64,000 nt of DNA from Ophiura sarsii (GCA_035610835.1 CM069442.1:31201798-31265797); one strand, 5' to 3'; counted from the stretch's first letter, positions 11,257-23,661 are shown. The notes: generated by a model from the letters alone, not told the origin. Numbers and translations: made by a program.

Positions 11257-12166
11257 ATGACCATTATCGACTCACCATTATCGACTCACCATTATCGACT
11301 TGTTAAAACACTGTTAGCATCACAATTGTCATACATTGCCTCTGTCGTGAATATCCCTGATAAAATTATTATGAAACTCAATAACACGTTCTTCAATTTT
11401 TTTTGGGGCAGAGAAGAAGCAGTCAATCGTAACACAGTGATTGCAGATTACGATCTGCATCCAACGCCATTGACCGCATGCTGGGGGACCTTGAGTGTGG
11501 CAGCGGTGGAACTGGTAGGAAGCCCGTAGGCGCTGCTGTCTTGCCACAGATTTGAGGTAGTTTTAAAACTAAAATCTGCTCTTCGGATAATATAATGTGA
11601 TTTTTTTTTCTTCGAAATTTAAACTCTTGTTTTCACAAAAAGTTAAAAGTTGGAATTTCTTAACACAGCAACATTTTTCAATAATAATTTATAGGGCGTC
11701 TAGTTACACCCAGACTAAAGTGCCTTGAACCATGCTTAGGACAGCGGTGGATATGGTAGCAAGCACGCTGGCAAGACACAGTGGTGTGAAATAAATCAGA
11801 TAAAGGGGATGATTTATTACCCGTATTAACCGTAATGAACTATCACAATAATACTTATGACCATCATGGCTTAAAATGTATTAACCTCATCATTGGGAAA
11901 CTGTGCATAAGCAAGTTTAGATATGGCAACCACCCACATTTGTTATTCCTATTTGAAAAAGAACTCTGTCTTCGTAGACTGATTTCACTGTAATTACCAG
12001 TACTATGACATGTATATCAATTATGTCGTGATATTAAATGTATGTCTTAAATATTGTAACTCAATGTTTTTAATCGAGTGTCACATTGTACATGTAAATA
12101 TTGATGTTATTGTATAAATATATTGTGTATCATAGAATAAAGAATTATAGAAGAAGAAGAAAAAAT
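11257..12166 (+). mobile_element. 5'-truncated non-LTR retrotransposon (LINE) 3' end
   Basis: The segment begins in the C-terminal reverse-transcriptase-associated region described in the next entry. It continues through an AT-rich probable 3' untranslated region and ends in an AATAAA-like signal with a short 'agaagaagaagaaaaaa' tail at about 12140-12166. The triplicated 'attatcgactcacc' motif at about 11260-11300 marks or disturbs the 5' side. The 5' boundary is uncertain because no empty site is available. Confidence 0.55.
11290..11460 (+). pseudogene. LINE ORF2 C-terminal fragment
   Basis: The frame reads KTLLASQLSYIASVVNIPDK, then a stretch with FNFFWGREE and the close NRNTVIADYDL. This matches the pattern downstream of the reverse transcriptase domain in L1/Tx1-type LINEs: a leucine-rich 'LLASQLxYI' helix, then 'FxFFWGxxxxxxxRxTxI'. 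The catalytic YADD region is absent and the frame stops at 11529. It is a relic with no expected activity. Assignment rests on family pattern knowledge, not a search. Confidence 0.65.
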
Positions 12167-12339
12167 ATTGACTCACACATACATAGAAACGACCAAAAGC
12201 ACTCTCGTTGGTGTCTCTAAGGCGTATGAATGCAATAGTATACCATTGGTTCAAATAGGAAAACGTGTTTTCCGTGAATTGACGTGATTCTGTGATTTTT
12301 ACATTCACATTACTTTAGAGAAAATACTACTATTGACTT

Positions 12340-13145
12340 ATTGTCAGCATAGCGTAAGTTTTCCACATCCTGTGTTCCCATGCATAATACTAAACATAGT
12401 GATAGTTTTTCATATATCGATATCAATGCCTGATCGTCAACAAATTAATCGCTGGTTTTCCACATCCCATGTTCTCACGCTTGATTGTAAACACAGCATA
12501 GATTTTCCGCACCTGTATTCTCATGTCTGATTGTAAACACAGCGTTAGCTTTCCACATCTAGTTGTGCCCATGCATGATCGTAACGTATGAATCGCTGGT
12601 TTTCCCCATCCCATGTTCTCATGTTTGATTGTAAGCATAGCATTGGATTTTCACATCCCGTGTACTCATGCCTGATTGTAAACACAGCATAGGTTTTCCA
12701 CACCCTGTATTCTCATGTCTGATTGTATACAGACCGTTTAGTTTTCCACATCTCGTTTACACACGCCTGATCGTAATGTTAAACACATCATTGATTTTCG
12801 CATACCGTTTACCAATGTCTGATTGTAAACACATAATTGATTTTCCAATCACGTGTACTCATGCCTGATTGTAAACACAACATAGGTTTCCCACACCCTG
12901 TATTATCATGCTTGATTGTAAATACAGAGTTAGTTGTCCACATCTCGTGTACCCATGCCTGAATCCCGTGTACCCATGTCTGAATCCCGTATTCCCATGT
13001 CCGATTGTAACCACATCATTGATTTTCCACATCCCGTGTTTGCCGTTCCAGATGGTTCCAGATGGCAAACACAATGTTGGATTTTCTTATCCCGTGTTTT
13101 CATGCCGAATAGTAAACATAGCGTTGGTTTTCACATCCCGTTACC
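12340..13145. repeat. Minisatellite, ~47-bp units
   Basis: Degenerate tandem units of about 47 bp contain 'ctgattgtaaacacagc', 'ttttccacatcccgtgt' and 'ctcatgcc'. At least 14 units are visible, with indels; one sub-block near 12955-12995 is a local triplication of 'gaatcccgtgtacccatg'. The C- and H-rich open frames on both strands are translations of this satellite. Confidence 0.85.
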
Positions 13146-13369
13146 CAGTATAATACCTCGATGTTAAATGACTGAAACCCCTTCCTTTCATTTAAAATGC
13201 ATGATTCCCTCTTTTTTTCGTATGGCAGGACAAGTCGTTTTTAAACACACTATGTAATTCTAAAAGGTATAGGAGTTTGCATATACGACAATTCGGCTTG
13301 ATATGCCAAGACAGATTGTTTAATATCTTGCGAATTAATTAAAAGCTAGCAAGAGTTGTTCCACATACT

Positions 13370-13600
13370 GTAGCTCGATGTATCTGTATAAATATTTTGC
13401 CAATGATATTATATTTATAAAGGCCGATGCCGTGGGCTTTGCATTAAGTAGCTTTGCTCATTTCGGAATACATAACCTACCCCGCACTTAATTCCAATAA
13501 TGATGATGATCATAGCCTGGCACCCTCAGCAAATGAGAAACACTTACATCCCTGGAGTCAACTTCTATTCATTTTCATAACTCGTAGACTCACATTCAAA
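13370..13600. repeat. Dispersed module M7, diverged copy
   Basis: Shares 'tataaatattttgccaatga', 'gatgccgtgggctt', 'taccccgcacttaattcc' and 'aatgagaaacactt' in order with 40110-40345 and 51105-51330, and its first part with 30735-30815. Non-coding; interpreted as an ancient paralogue. Confidence 0.6.
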
Positions 13601-13784
13601 TGCTGCTTTGTAGTAATATCCTAAAGCTTTTACAGTCTACATATAAACCAAGAATAAGAAAGCCAGAAATCCTATTTCGATAGTAAGATAATCGGTTTGT
13701 AAAATGTGTTTGGACGTTGTAGAGATCCACAAATCATATGTATGTAATAAAAAACCCGTACATAGTTGACCAAAGCAATACATA

Positions 13785-14310
13785 GTAAAGGGGCACTGAG
13801 AGATTGCCGAGAAGAAAACAAAAATTGGGGAAAAAATGAATTGTTTTATTAGATAAGGTACGTAAAAACCATGAGACGATGGATTCAGAAGGTAGTTAGT
13901 ATAATTATGTGAAGACCTGAGCGCAAGAGAGACCCAAATCCATTTTTGGCCAAATTGAGTTAAGCTTGATTTTGGATAGCTTTAGTGGTGAGAAATGTGG
14001 GGAAATTACTATTTTTGAATTTGAAGCCAACTACCCATATATAGAAACCCTGTATAGACCTATGGCTCCAAACTGAGCGCAAGAAAGACCCAAGTCCAAA
14101 ATCAATAAATTGATCGATATCGCTTAATACAACATTTTTGCCAACAAATCATATATCATGTGAATGCTAAGACTATAACCAACAATATTGTCAATTGTCA
14201 TTACAATAGCACCCTTTGGTCATTTTCTACAATATTTTAAAGTGCAACAGGCCCGATTTCCAGGAAAGTTGAGGGCGCACACCAATACGTATCTCTCAGT
14301 GCCCCTTTAA
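13785..14310. mobile_element. TTAA MITE, family AGGGGCACTGAGAGAT, copy 1
   Basis: The left end GTAA-AGGGGCACTGAGAGAT is mirrored by ATCTCTCAGTGCCCCT-TTAA at the right; the left target copy is altered from TTAA to GTAA. Relatives lie at 21761-22146 and 27790-28094. The interior holds 'ctgagcgcaagagagaccc' and its near repeat about 150 bp later. No coding capacity. Confidence 0.8.
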
Positions 14311-14451
14311 GCATTACTCTGAACAGATCCCTAAATGAGAATAGCTCGGAGATAATTGGTTTGTTTACCTTGATTTTGCCTCAAGATTTGATATTAAGAC
14401 TACTCACAGCAACGTACTTTAGAGGGGACTTCCGGGCAATACTTGCTTGAG

Positions 14452-14640
14452 CAACTGTCAACGTCATTGGCACTCCCCGGATATTTCCCTTGCCCTTGAA
14501 TTGTTGCAACTAAATAGTTTACTTGAGGGTAATGTGTGTCAATCTTTTCATGCATCAAGTAATTCACCTGCAATCTGTTATAACAAATTAATATGTTTAT
14601 CATGGTTAAATAATAAAATCAATGTTTGATCGTTTACGAG
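14452..14640. repeat. Dispersed repeat module M1, copy 3
   Basis: Closest to the copy at 1862-2035, sharing 'cactccccggatatttccc' and 'gaattgttgcaactaaatag'. Confidence 0.7.
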
Positions 14641-14897
14641 AGTTTGTTTCATGAGCAGTGTAATTATTTCTTAAGCTACAGCTGAGGAATCCGAACTGCT
14701 TCAGCTTGTCTGAGTATGCTTAGTAATGCGAAAATGGTGCAATGATTGCTGAACAGGAAAAACAACGCTCGACAAGACAAGTAATTAATTTGAGTTGAAT
14801 TGATTGCTTTGGCAGGGGGTATAGCGTGTGTTTAAAAAAGCCGTATACGTGCGGCAGAAGTCTGAATTAGTATGGATTTGAATAGTTGGTGTATAAT

Positions 14898-15409
14898 TCT
14901 CCTCCCTTCAACAGATCTATAATAAAGTTTAATTAATATCTGTACTTATTTTTAGATCACATCGGTGATTATGGTTTCTGCAAATACCTTTTTCATTGCG
15001 AAAAAAGATACCTTAATATCATCAAGATATGTTCCTTTATGACGGTTGCCGGATGACAAACAGCGAATAGGTAATACGAATCGGCCAATCGTAAGGAAGA
15101 TCACCAAGACAATAATCCTGTGGTCACCCCTACATTATATTCACTTAAATAGTTTGCTTTTCTCCTCCCTTGTTCTATAATAAAGTGTAATGAATCTCTG
15201 TACTTATCTTTAATAGATCACTTCGGAGATTATGGTTTTTGAGAAATACCTTATTCATCACAAAACAGGTACCCTAATCAAATATCAATGTATGTTGTTA
15301 TATGACTGTTGTCGGATGATGAACTAGACTAAACGAATAGACCATGGCGATAAGGAAGTTGATCGAGACAGTTATTGTGTGGTCACCCTTACATTATATT
15401 GATTCGCTG
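14898..15409. repeat. Local tandem duplication, period ~263 bp
   Basis: Copies 14898-15146 and 15162-15409 share 'tctataataaagt', 'tctgtacttat', 'gattatggttt', 'cggatga' and 'gtggtcacccctacattata'. A diverged inverted relative is visible near 2580-2690. Confidence 0.7.
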
Positions 15410-15967
15410 TCACTATTGTCAACATTTCGAAAAGATGTCGTTGCGTTCGATAGTGAAAAGAGCTTTAATTTTGTACTTTGTTTTAACTAGTGATTCATTG
15501 ACCACATAATTGAATATAAAATGCACGAATCGACTACTCAGCTTCAATGAGTCCTAAATGAGGGGGAATGTATGGGGCTTTAAAATAAATAAAAGGTATT
15601 AATGGTACCATTTCAATATTTTATTAATTTTTTTCCTGATGGAAACTAAACATACAAGGGGGTGTGTAGAGATCTTCTATGGTGAGTTGTTTGTAAACTA
15701 TTAGTATACACGTAGGTCAACACAATTTGTCTTGTTTTCCTATGAAAGTGACTCTCCTTCTATCAATTTTGAAAAGTATAACATTTACAACCCCAGCAGT
15801 ATACATTAGCTAAGTTGCTTGTTGAAATTGCTCTTTATTACTAAGACATACACAACTTAAACAGATGACTTAGTTGATAAAGATGATGAGTAAAAATGTA
15901 ATGTGAACTTCTCACAGCTTATGTATCTTTAAATAAATAAAAGTATGTATAAACTTATACAACGTGA
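15410..15967. other. Non-coding stretch, nothing recognised
   Basis: AT-rich, upstream flank of the A1/A2 duplication; no repeat or coding frame recognised. Confidence 0.35.
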
Positions 15968-16467
15968 CTAGGTGCGCTATATGAGAGCATTAGAGACAAA
16001 AAGTTTAGGTACAAAATTGTTCAACCCCTTATGTTTGGCCGTAGACCATTACAATATATTAAGCGGTTCACTATTTTGATTGCAATGTTTCTGCCTCTAG
16101 AGTAATACGAGTTTATCAACGGATTAACATGAAACTACTAACATAAAAGTACTTACTTAATGTGATTTAGATTTACAAGTCGGCTAAACCATAACCTATA
16201 TATTATGGGTAATCGTCAATGCTATCCCTTATGATCCAGGAATATAATTTTTCCCCCAGGGGTCATATTTACTTTAATACCATTAAACTTCTTTTCGGAC
16301 CCACCCCATCACGTGATGTACTTCCTGGAAAACTTTGAAGCAATCACATTCCCTCATTTCAGTATCGACGTGAACTAAACCCAAATACGCTAGGCCAGAA
16401 CAGATATCATCTTGACATTGATTAGTACAAAGTCATGAAACATTATTTTATTTCATGGCCACAACAA

Positions 16468-16697
16468 TTGACGCTTTCTATGCGGCAGGCGTCTGCAGAC
16501 GACAGTTCCAAAATGTCACAAGATGTTTAAAAAATATCAACATTATAGAATTTCATCACCATATTTGGAATCACCATGAGAAATGCATTAAAATAAGTAC
16601 AAACATGTTTAGTATTGGTTCAGCTATTCTTGAGATTGACCTTGGGTAAGGTTTTTGTATAATATGGTAAAACTAACAGCCGCGTGGAAAGTGTTAA
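16468..16697. mobile_element. R-type MITE (CACTTTCCACGCGGC ends) in A1
   Basis: The left end TTGA-CGCTTTCTATGCGGCAG and right end CCGCGTGGAAAGTG-TTAA are terminal inverted repeats with a TTAA-like target. Copies occur at 20958-21184, 37559-37815, 47720-47860 (left half) and 30835-30945 (minus, partial). The interior includes 'cgtctgcagacgacag', itself a small palindrome. Confidence 0.6.
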
Positions 16698-19055
16698 GTG
16701 AACTTACGTTCTGATCAGCTCGCTGAATTCTGACGCAATGAAGGCTGCCGCTGCAATATAACTGACATTGAACATGTCGAATGTTTTCTTTGAGATGCAT
16801 CACGCGATAAAGTACACACTCACGATGTCAACTGCACACATGATGATGATGTCGTCTCCCTACATGGCGAAACATTGCACCGTTAAACAGTTTACCCAAG
16901 CTAAGAATAGCACTATTCGCGAATAATATATAACCTTAATATAACGTTTCCTGTATAAATCTTGTCACCTGATAAAACATCGAACGTATGTCAGCTTGTG
17001 GGTACAAACAACTGTAACGTTCGATGATCCTCTATTCCATTCAAAAATATTTAACATCATTATGTTGCCAGGATATCGAGGACAGTTGAGGAGCGACTGT
17101 CAAACATGCCAAACCCGCCGTGCCATACTTACATGCAGTTATTGGTCGGGAAATTATATTCTTCGATATAGGATAAAAACGATAATTTGCCAATTAAAAG
17201 ATCGTGCTTTGGTATCGTTCAGTTCAACGACCTGGACTAACGCTCGAAGAAGTGTATAAATTGGCTGATACCCACGAACATAACCACTTCTTATTAGTGA
17301 ATCTTAAATTAATTATTCATTAGCAAACCTTGACGGTCCCCTTGAACAGTTCTATAATTCGGAGATATAGCGTCATCATAGTAGGTACTAAGAATTTGAT
17401 TTGCCAATTGTACACATGATTAAAACAGGGATCCACTTTGCGGACATAATATCGAATTTGTTCAAACATCCGTTGAAACTCTTGGCTCTCAACTGCAGAT
17501 GATAAAGCTATTATGATATAATATTTCCTAAACGGAGTTAAATGTTTTCACCGCTGATATTTACGCACAGAACATTAACATTCAAGAAAAAGCTGATGAA
17601 AGTGGCGAAAAGGGGTATATTTGATGATTAGTCATCTTTCTGCTATGGCCATTAACGTGTAAGAAAATTTCATGGTTTTGATTTGCGTTCTACTAATAAT
17701 AATAGCCTTCATGCTCTATGACTGAATGCATTACTACGGTACACGTACTAATTGCCATTCCTCATACAGTAACAATGTTGAAAATTAAAAACGACTACTC
17801 ATAGATACAATAGATACCAGTACCAGATTCGTAGCTAGGGAGAATGAGGCACGTGCCCTGATTGCCACTAGGAGAAGGGACGTCTAAATACCAAATGTTC
17901 AAGTCATAAGAATTTCGTAAAGGGTTAGCAAAGATCTTTTTTAGTCTTTAGATTTGTGAGAAGGGGCCCGCGAAATTTAGCTTTACACTCGGCGCCATTG
18001 ACTCTCCCTACGCCAAACCCATCGTAGAGTCCCCACCAAAAACAGGTTGAAAAAGTCAATAACTGCACCTGTATTGAAAGTCACGGACATGTTTACGGCG
18101 CGATGTATTTGGGTTGCGGGAGGCCCTGTCTGGGAGGTAATAACATCGATAAAAGAGGGTAAATGGGAGAACAAAAAGCAAGTGCAACTGTGGAAAGAAG
18201 AAGAAATAACAAGATTTTTGGATAGAACTATTTTTGTCTTCAGCGGATGAACGGTTAAAGCTGTTTTAGATCCAAATGTTAAATTACGTATGAAATTGGT
18301 TTTCAACCCCTAATGAAACACTTTAAATGGTAATATTAGTCAAAGAGTTTAGTCAAATCACAACTATTGGTACTTTTCAAGTTTCGGTGTCTTCTCATCA
18401 ATATTTTATCAAAGCGTAAATGGTCAACATTTTATAATGTAAAGGCCAACACCGTAACTTTAAGGAGACCTGCCAGTAATCATTTTACTTCAATTTAGAG
18501 AGGTTATCCATGCGCAATGTATAACTAAGGGGAATCGCATCCGGTCTATATTATACACTGGAATGATTCGATACTTGACGTCCAATTCATTGCTTGAACC
18601 GTGTTACCAAATTGGTGTACATTATCATGAAACAGATGTTTCTTCATTCTGAAAACCTTACACACTTTCTATTCTCGACACGATGGCAGCTAATCCGTTA
18701 ACATGGATAACCTCTATTTGCACGGCGAAATTCTTATATATTCATGATGAAATTCTTACGGTATTCATGACGAACTACATCTAGACCTACATCTATTATT
18801 GTTTTCATAAAAGTGTAACCCCTAAAGGGGCACATTAGATAGTAGCTGAATACGATATCGGTAATGAAGAATGTGAGAGTACTCGAAGCATCGTGCAGCT
18901 CTCTATGTTTCTTAGAAAGTGATCTATATGGGGGATGCCTTCAAGATGCAATGGCTAATTATACATGCGCTACTCGTAAGCCATAACAGTGAAACGGTAT
19001 CCTAGCTAGACAACCAACAGAGTAAAATGGTAAAGGGCTAATATGTGGTGTGATC

Positions 19056-19462
19056 GGAAAAAGTGTACTTTAGGTCCCAGATACTGGTATACCAGAATCG
19101 TTCAATACTGGAACATAAAAGTTGCCAGTATCGGTCGATACTGGTACGATTTTACTGTTCCAGTATCGGTCGATACTGGAACACCAAATTGTGTTCCAGT
19201 ATTGACCGATTCTGGAACATTTTTATGTTCCAGTATCGGTCGATACTGGTACACGTGATACCAGTGAGCTTTGTCCCGGTATCGAACGATACTGGTACAT
19301 AATTTTGTTCCAGTATCGCCCGATACTGGGACATTTTATATGTGCCAGTATCGACCGATACTGGAACACTGACTTTGTACCAGTATCGGTCGATACTGGG
19401 TGTTCTAGTATCGGACGATACTAGTACAGTCCAGAATCTGGGAACTAAAGTACACTTTTTCC
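19056..19462. mobile_element. CCAGTATCG hairpin-array element, copy 1
   Basis: A2 has the uninterrupted site near 25731 ('ggtgtgatcaagcac'). A1 has the element between two copies of GTGTGATC (19048-19055 and 19463-19470), an exact 8-bp target duplication. The ends GGAAAAAGTGTACTTTAGG and CTAAAGTACACTTTTTCC are inverted repeats. The interior has nine hairpins of the form CCAGTATCG-nn-CGATACTGG at about 19125, 19160, 19197, 19230, 19277, 19309, 19346, 19379 and 19408, separated by short AT-rich spacers. An 8-bp duplication suggests hAT-like mobilisation. No protein is encoded. Confidence 0.85.
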
Positions 19463-20105
19463 GTGTGATCAAGCACAGCGAGTTGGTAGTCGCAAATATT
19501 GCTTTTGAGATATAACAATTTTTTTTATTTTGAAAACAATGCAATTGCTTATAAATAATCGTTCATTTTGAATTTGGTTTTCTTTAAAATGTAGCATTAT
19601 GACTGACTACTACAAATAAGTTGGAAACAAGAAATGTGAAATGATCGACAGCAGTTGTATGTGGGTATTTTGTATCATGTTCTTTGCGAAGTGCAGTCCT
19701 GCATTGACCTGACAACCCGGGGCTATAAATATTAGCTAAATTAGTTTTGTACCGAAGGGAAAACGCACAGACGAAGATATTATTAATATATTAGGCGAAA
19801 AAGACTGAGCTTCCGCGGGCTCAGAGCTTTAGAAATGACCACCACTAATTATCTTTGACTAGTCATAATCAGAAAAATGCATACAAAATGTATTAAATCA
19901 ACAGTAAATCAGGTGCTCTATATGAGAGCATTAGAGCGTACTCCGTCACAGAACAAGAAGAAAAAAGTTTAGGTACAAAATTGTTCAACCCCTAAGGTTT
20001 GGCCGTAGGCCATTACATTATATTAAGCGGTTCACTATTTTGATTGCAATGTTTCTGCCTTTAGGGTATTACGAGTTTATCAACGGATTAACATGAAACT
20101 ACTAA

Positions 20106-20605
20106 GGGATCACGTCAAAACTCGACCGCCCGTTGACCACCGGTTACGGCCGGTTCCGCCCGGTTCTCACAAAACGTGTCGTCTGTTATAATATACACAC
20201 ATAATGAGGTCAAATAGTTACACTCTGGTGAACACGACCGGTTGAAAGTGCCTCGTCACACGCGTGAGCAATAAAAGTCTCAGTTGACAACCAGTACAAT
20301 GCAGCTATTGATTTTCGCTGGGGTTGGCTTTTTCAATCTGTTTATAGCTCAATTAACTTTTTAAAATCAATACCGAAAGTCTATGAATGGTTATTTTTAT
20401 AGAACGATTATAGAGAGAGCTATTATGACCGCAAAGTAACAGATTGATAGTGTAAATTGGTCCGGTTACAGCATTAAGTCAACCGGCAGTTGTTCAGTGT
20501 TGCATGCGTGAATATTCATATACCAGTAAAACATTTGACCTGAAAGAACCGGGCGGAACCGTACGTAACCGGCGGTCAACGGGCGGTCGAGTTTTGACGT
20601 CTCCC
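20106..20605. mobile_element. GC-rich-ended foldback element in A2
   Basis: A1 reads 'actactaacataaaag'. A2 carries the insert between CTAA (20102-20105) and CTAA (20606-20609). The ends GGGATCACGTCAAAAC and GTTTTGACGTCTCCC are inverted repeats that extend through 'ctcgaccgcccgttgacc' and 'ggttccgcccgg' to about 65 bp. The GC-rich arms contrast with the AT-rich interior. CTAA is one change from TTAA. Confidence 0.8.
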
Positions 20606-20957
20606 CTAACACAAAAGTACTTACTTATGTGATTTAGATTTAAAAGTCGGCTAAACCATATCCTGGATATTATGGGTAATCGTCAATGCTATCCCTTATG
20701 ATCCAAGAATATATATATTTTTTTCCAGGATATTTTTTCCCCCCAGGAGTCATATTTACTTAAATACCATTAAACTTCTCTTTTCGGACCCACCTCATCA
20801 CGTGATGTACTACCTGGATAACTTTGAAGCAATCACATTCCCTCATTTCAGTATCGACGTGAACAAAAGCCAAATACGCTAGGCCAGAACAGACCAACAT
20901 CTTGACATTGATTAGTACAAAGTCATGAAACATTATTTTATTTCATGGCCACAACAA

Positions 20958-21184
20958 TTGATACTTTCCACGCGGCAGGCGTCTGCAGACGGCAGTTCCA
21001 AAATGTCACAAGATGTTTAAAAAATGTCAACATTACAGAATTTCATCACCATATTTGTAATCACCATGAGAAATGTATTAAAATAAGTACAAACATGCCT
21101 AGTATTGGTTCAGCTATTCTTGAGATTGACCTTGGGTAAGGTTTTTGTATAATGGTAAAACTAACAGCCGCGTGGAAAGTGTTT
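20958..21184. mobile_element. R-type MITE in A2
   Basis: Paralogue of 16468-16697. The right end is trimmed ('gtggaaagtgttttgcg' where A1 has 'gtgttaagtgaacttacg'). Confidence 0.55.
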
Positions 21185-21760
21185 TGCGTTCTGATCAGCT
21201 CGCTGAATTCTGACGCAATGAAGGCTGCCGCTGCAATATAACTGACATTGAACATGTCGAATGTTTTCTTTGAGATGCATCACGCGATAAAGTACACACT
21301 CACGATGTCAACTGCACACATGATGATAATGTCGTCTCCCTACATTGCACCGTTAAACAGTTTACCCAAGCTAAGAATAGCATTATTCGCGAATAATATA
21401 TAACCTTAATATAACGTTTCCTGTATAATAAATCTTGTCACCTGATAAAACATCGAACGTATGTCAGCTTGTGGGTACAAACAACTGTAACGTTCGATGA
21501 TCCTCTATTCCATTCAAAAATATTTAACATCATTATGTTGCCAGGATATCGAGGGCAGTTGAGGAGAGACTGTCAAACATGTTAAACCCGCCGTGCCATA
21601 CTTACCAGTTATTGGTCGGGAAATTATATTCTTCGATATAGGATAAAAACTATAATTTAACAATTAAAAGATCGTGCTTTGGTATCGTTCAGTTCAACGA
21701 CCTGGACTAACGCTCGACGAAGTGTATACATTGGCTGATACCCACGAACATAACCACTTC

Positions 21761-22146
21761 TTAAAGGGACATTGAGAGATGTATCGATTTACTAAATGAG
21801 CAAATAACGTAAAGATAATCATCAACATAGCCCAAATCCAAAATGTCATACAATTCCGACATCGCCTTCATGCCAAAATAAGCAAATAACGGCACTTCCG
21901 GGTTGAGATTTGCCGCGAAAGTCCGTGAGTAAAACGATGTATAACTTCCGAATTCAGCACCTGAGTTTCGATATCATCATATCGAAACTAAGAAAATCAT
22001 TAAATTTTATATGATAAACGGCGAATGTTGGTAAACTGTTTCAGATGGTAGTGAGTATATGCTTTGTATTACTTTGATGCAAAAAAACCTGATTTCCAGG
22101 ATAATTGAGGGCGCACTCCCAAACGTATCTCTCAATGCCCCTTTAA
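21761..22146. mobile_element. TTAA MITE, family AGGGGCACTGAGAGAT, copy 2
   Basis: A1 reads 'cttcttattagtgaatc'. A2 has TTAA (21761-21764), the element and TTAA (22143-22146). The ends AGGGACATTGAGAGAT and ATCTCTCAATGCCCCT are inverted repeats. The A1 site differs slightly from a clean TTAA (TTATTA), so it may be either a pre-insertion site with mutation or an excision footprint. Confidence 0.8.
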
Positions 22147-22632
22147 GTGAATCTAAAATTAATTCTTCATTAGCAAACATTGACGGTAAACTTACAGCTC
22201 CTTGAACAGTTTAATAATTCGGAGAGATAGCGACTCATCATAGTAGGTATTAAGAATTTGCTTTGCCAATTGTACACATGATTAAAACAGGGATCGATGT
22301 TCCAAAGTGGCAACTTTGCGGACATAATATCAAATTTGTTCAAACATCATTTGAAACTCTTAACTGCAGATTAATACTAAAAATATCAAATAATATAATA
22401 TTTCCTAGACGGTCTTAAATGTTTTCACCGCTGATATTTACGCACAAAACATTAACATTCAAGAGAAAGCTGAAGAAAGTGGCGAAAAGGGGTATATTTG
22501 ATGAAAATTGGCACATTAATTCATCTTTCTGCTATGGCCATTAACGTGTAAGAAAATGTCATGGTTTTGATTTGCGTTCGACTAATACTACAGCCTTAAT
22601 GCGCTATGACTGAATGCATTACTACGGTACAT

Positions 22633-23661
22633 CATGGCAGGTAATAGAGGAGGAGCTGAATCACAGATTAGCCCTATTTCTAATCCTATTCCCTTCTTTC
22701 ATGATCAATTATCACCCTATTGTATATCGTTAGAATAATCCTCCTTGAATCGGCCTTTCAAGACATGTGTATAGCCGCGATTAACCTCCACACTCGAGTG
22801 GTTTTGTAGGTATCACACTTAATGTGTTTCTAGATTTTATTTGTAAACTTTTATCACGCATGCGTACAAGGGGCATAACATCTATTTTCTTAATTAAGAC
22901 AATGGATGTTTGGTCCCTCGTAAGCTAGCGTGATAATATTTTACACCACTGAAAGAGATCTCAGGGAAACGAACATTTCAGCATAACTTCTACCGAAATC
23001 GGCGGTATATTCGGAAAGTTACGAATTATTGAATACGTCATTCTGTTTAGGGAAATTTGGTTCCCAAACTGTGAATTCTTAAGAAATAAGTCCGACAATT
23101 TGGTCATTTTCATATATTTCCTGCAATTTCCTGTAATTCAGACATAGTTCAAAATAAACTTACTCATATATCGTACCGATTTATGATGATATGATCGTGA
23201 CCGAAGTTGACCGAAAAATGTAATATTGAATCAAATATTGCTACATTTCTGATGCAAACAGCAGAATCGAGGAAGACTACTGAACTTTGTTCACCAAAAC
23301 TATAAGAAGCTAAAAATCACATTGTGTCCATACGAGTTTACATCACTTTCAAAAATCCCGCGTCAATTCAAAGAATAAACTGAATGGATTGCAGTGAATG
23401 ACACGTGGTTGATTCCTTTCTGTAAAGCCGACCGAATCACGTGCAAGGCCTCTATAGACATGATAAACAAGTGACATCAAAACCGCTCGAGCATGGAGGT
23501 CGATCGCGGCTAAACAATAGTCTTCAAAGGCCACTTCAAGGAGGGTTATGCTTACGACGTTAATAAGTGACTTACGATAAGCCTAGCATTGAATAGGCGG
23601 CTATAAACATAGTTCGTTTGAGTAGTGTCGCGATTGGCCTCCTCCTCTATTACCTGCCATG
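22633..23661 (+). mobile_element. DNA transposon copy (CATGGCAGG ends), uninterrupted
   Basis: Inserted in A2 and absent from A1 ('ctacggtacacgtac'). It is flanked by GGTACAT at 22626-22632 and 23662-23668. It is the reverse-oriented relative of 3942-6199 without the palindrome-array insert. Subterminal arms ('gaatcggcctttcaagac' and 'gtcttcaaaggccacttc') are inverted. No recognised transposase domain. Confidence 0.8.

Larger units (their letters stand above)
15968..19910. repeat. Segmental duplication unit A1
   Basis: Begins at 'aggtgcgctatatgagagc' and runs to 'aaatcaacagtaaatc', immediately followed by a second unit starting 'aggtgctctatatgagagc'. A1 and A2 align end to end with few substitutions outside insertions, so this is a direct tandem duplication. 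A1 contains one element absent from A2 (19056-19462). No coding frame is conserved between the units. Confidence 0.85.

Noticed and set aside
12081..12308. 75-codon minus-strand frame with aromatic-rich stretch
   Set aside because: It covers the LINE 3' tail ('gaagaagaag') in reverse; the F-rich run is the tail, not a membrane segment.
19056..19462. CRISPR-like array of ~20-nt palindromic repeats with 14-27 nt spacers
   Set aside because: Repeats are degenerate, spacers are AT-rich and related to one another, the block has terminal inverted repeats and an 8-bp target duplication, and the context is animal DNA without cas genes.
19152..19544. 130-codon minus-strand frame
   Set aside because: Most of it is the CCAGTATCG hairpin array, giving a repetitive PVSVDTGT-type peptide.
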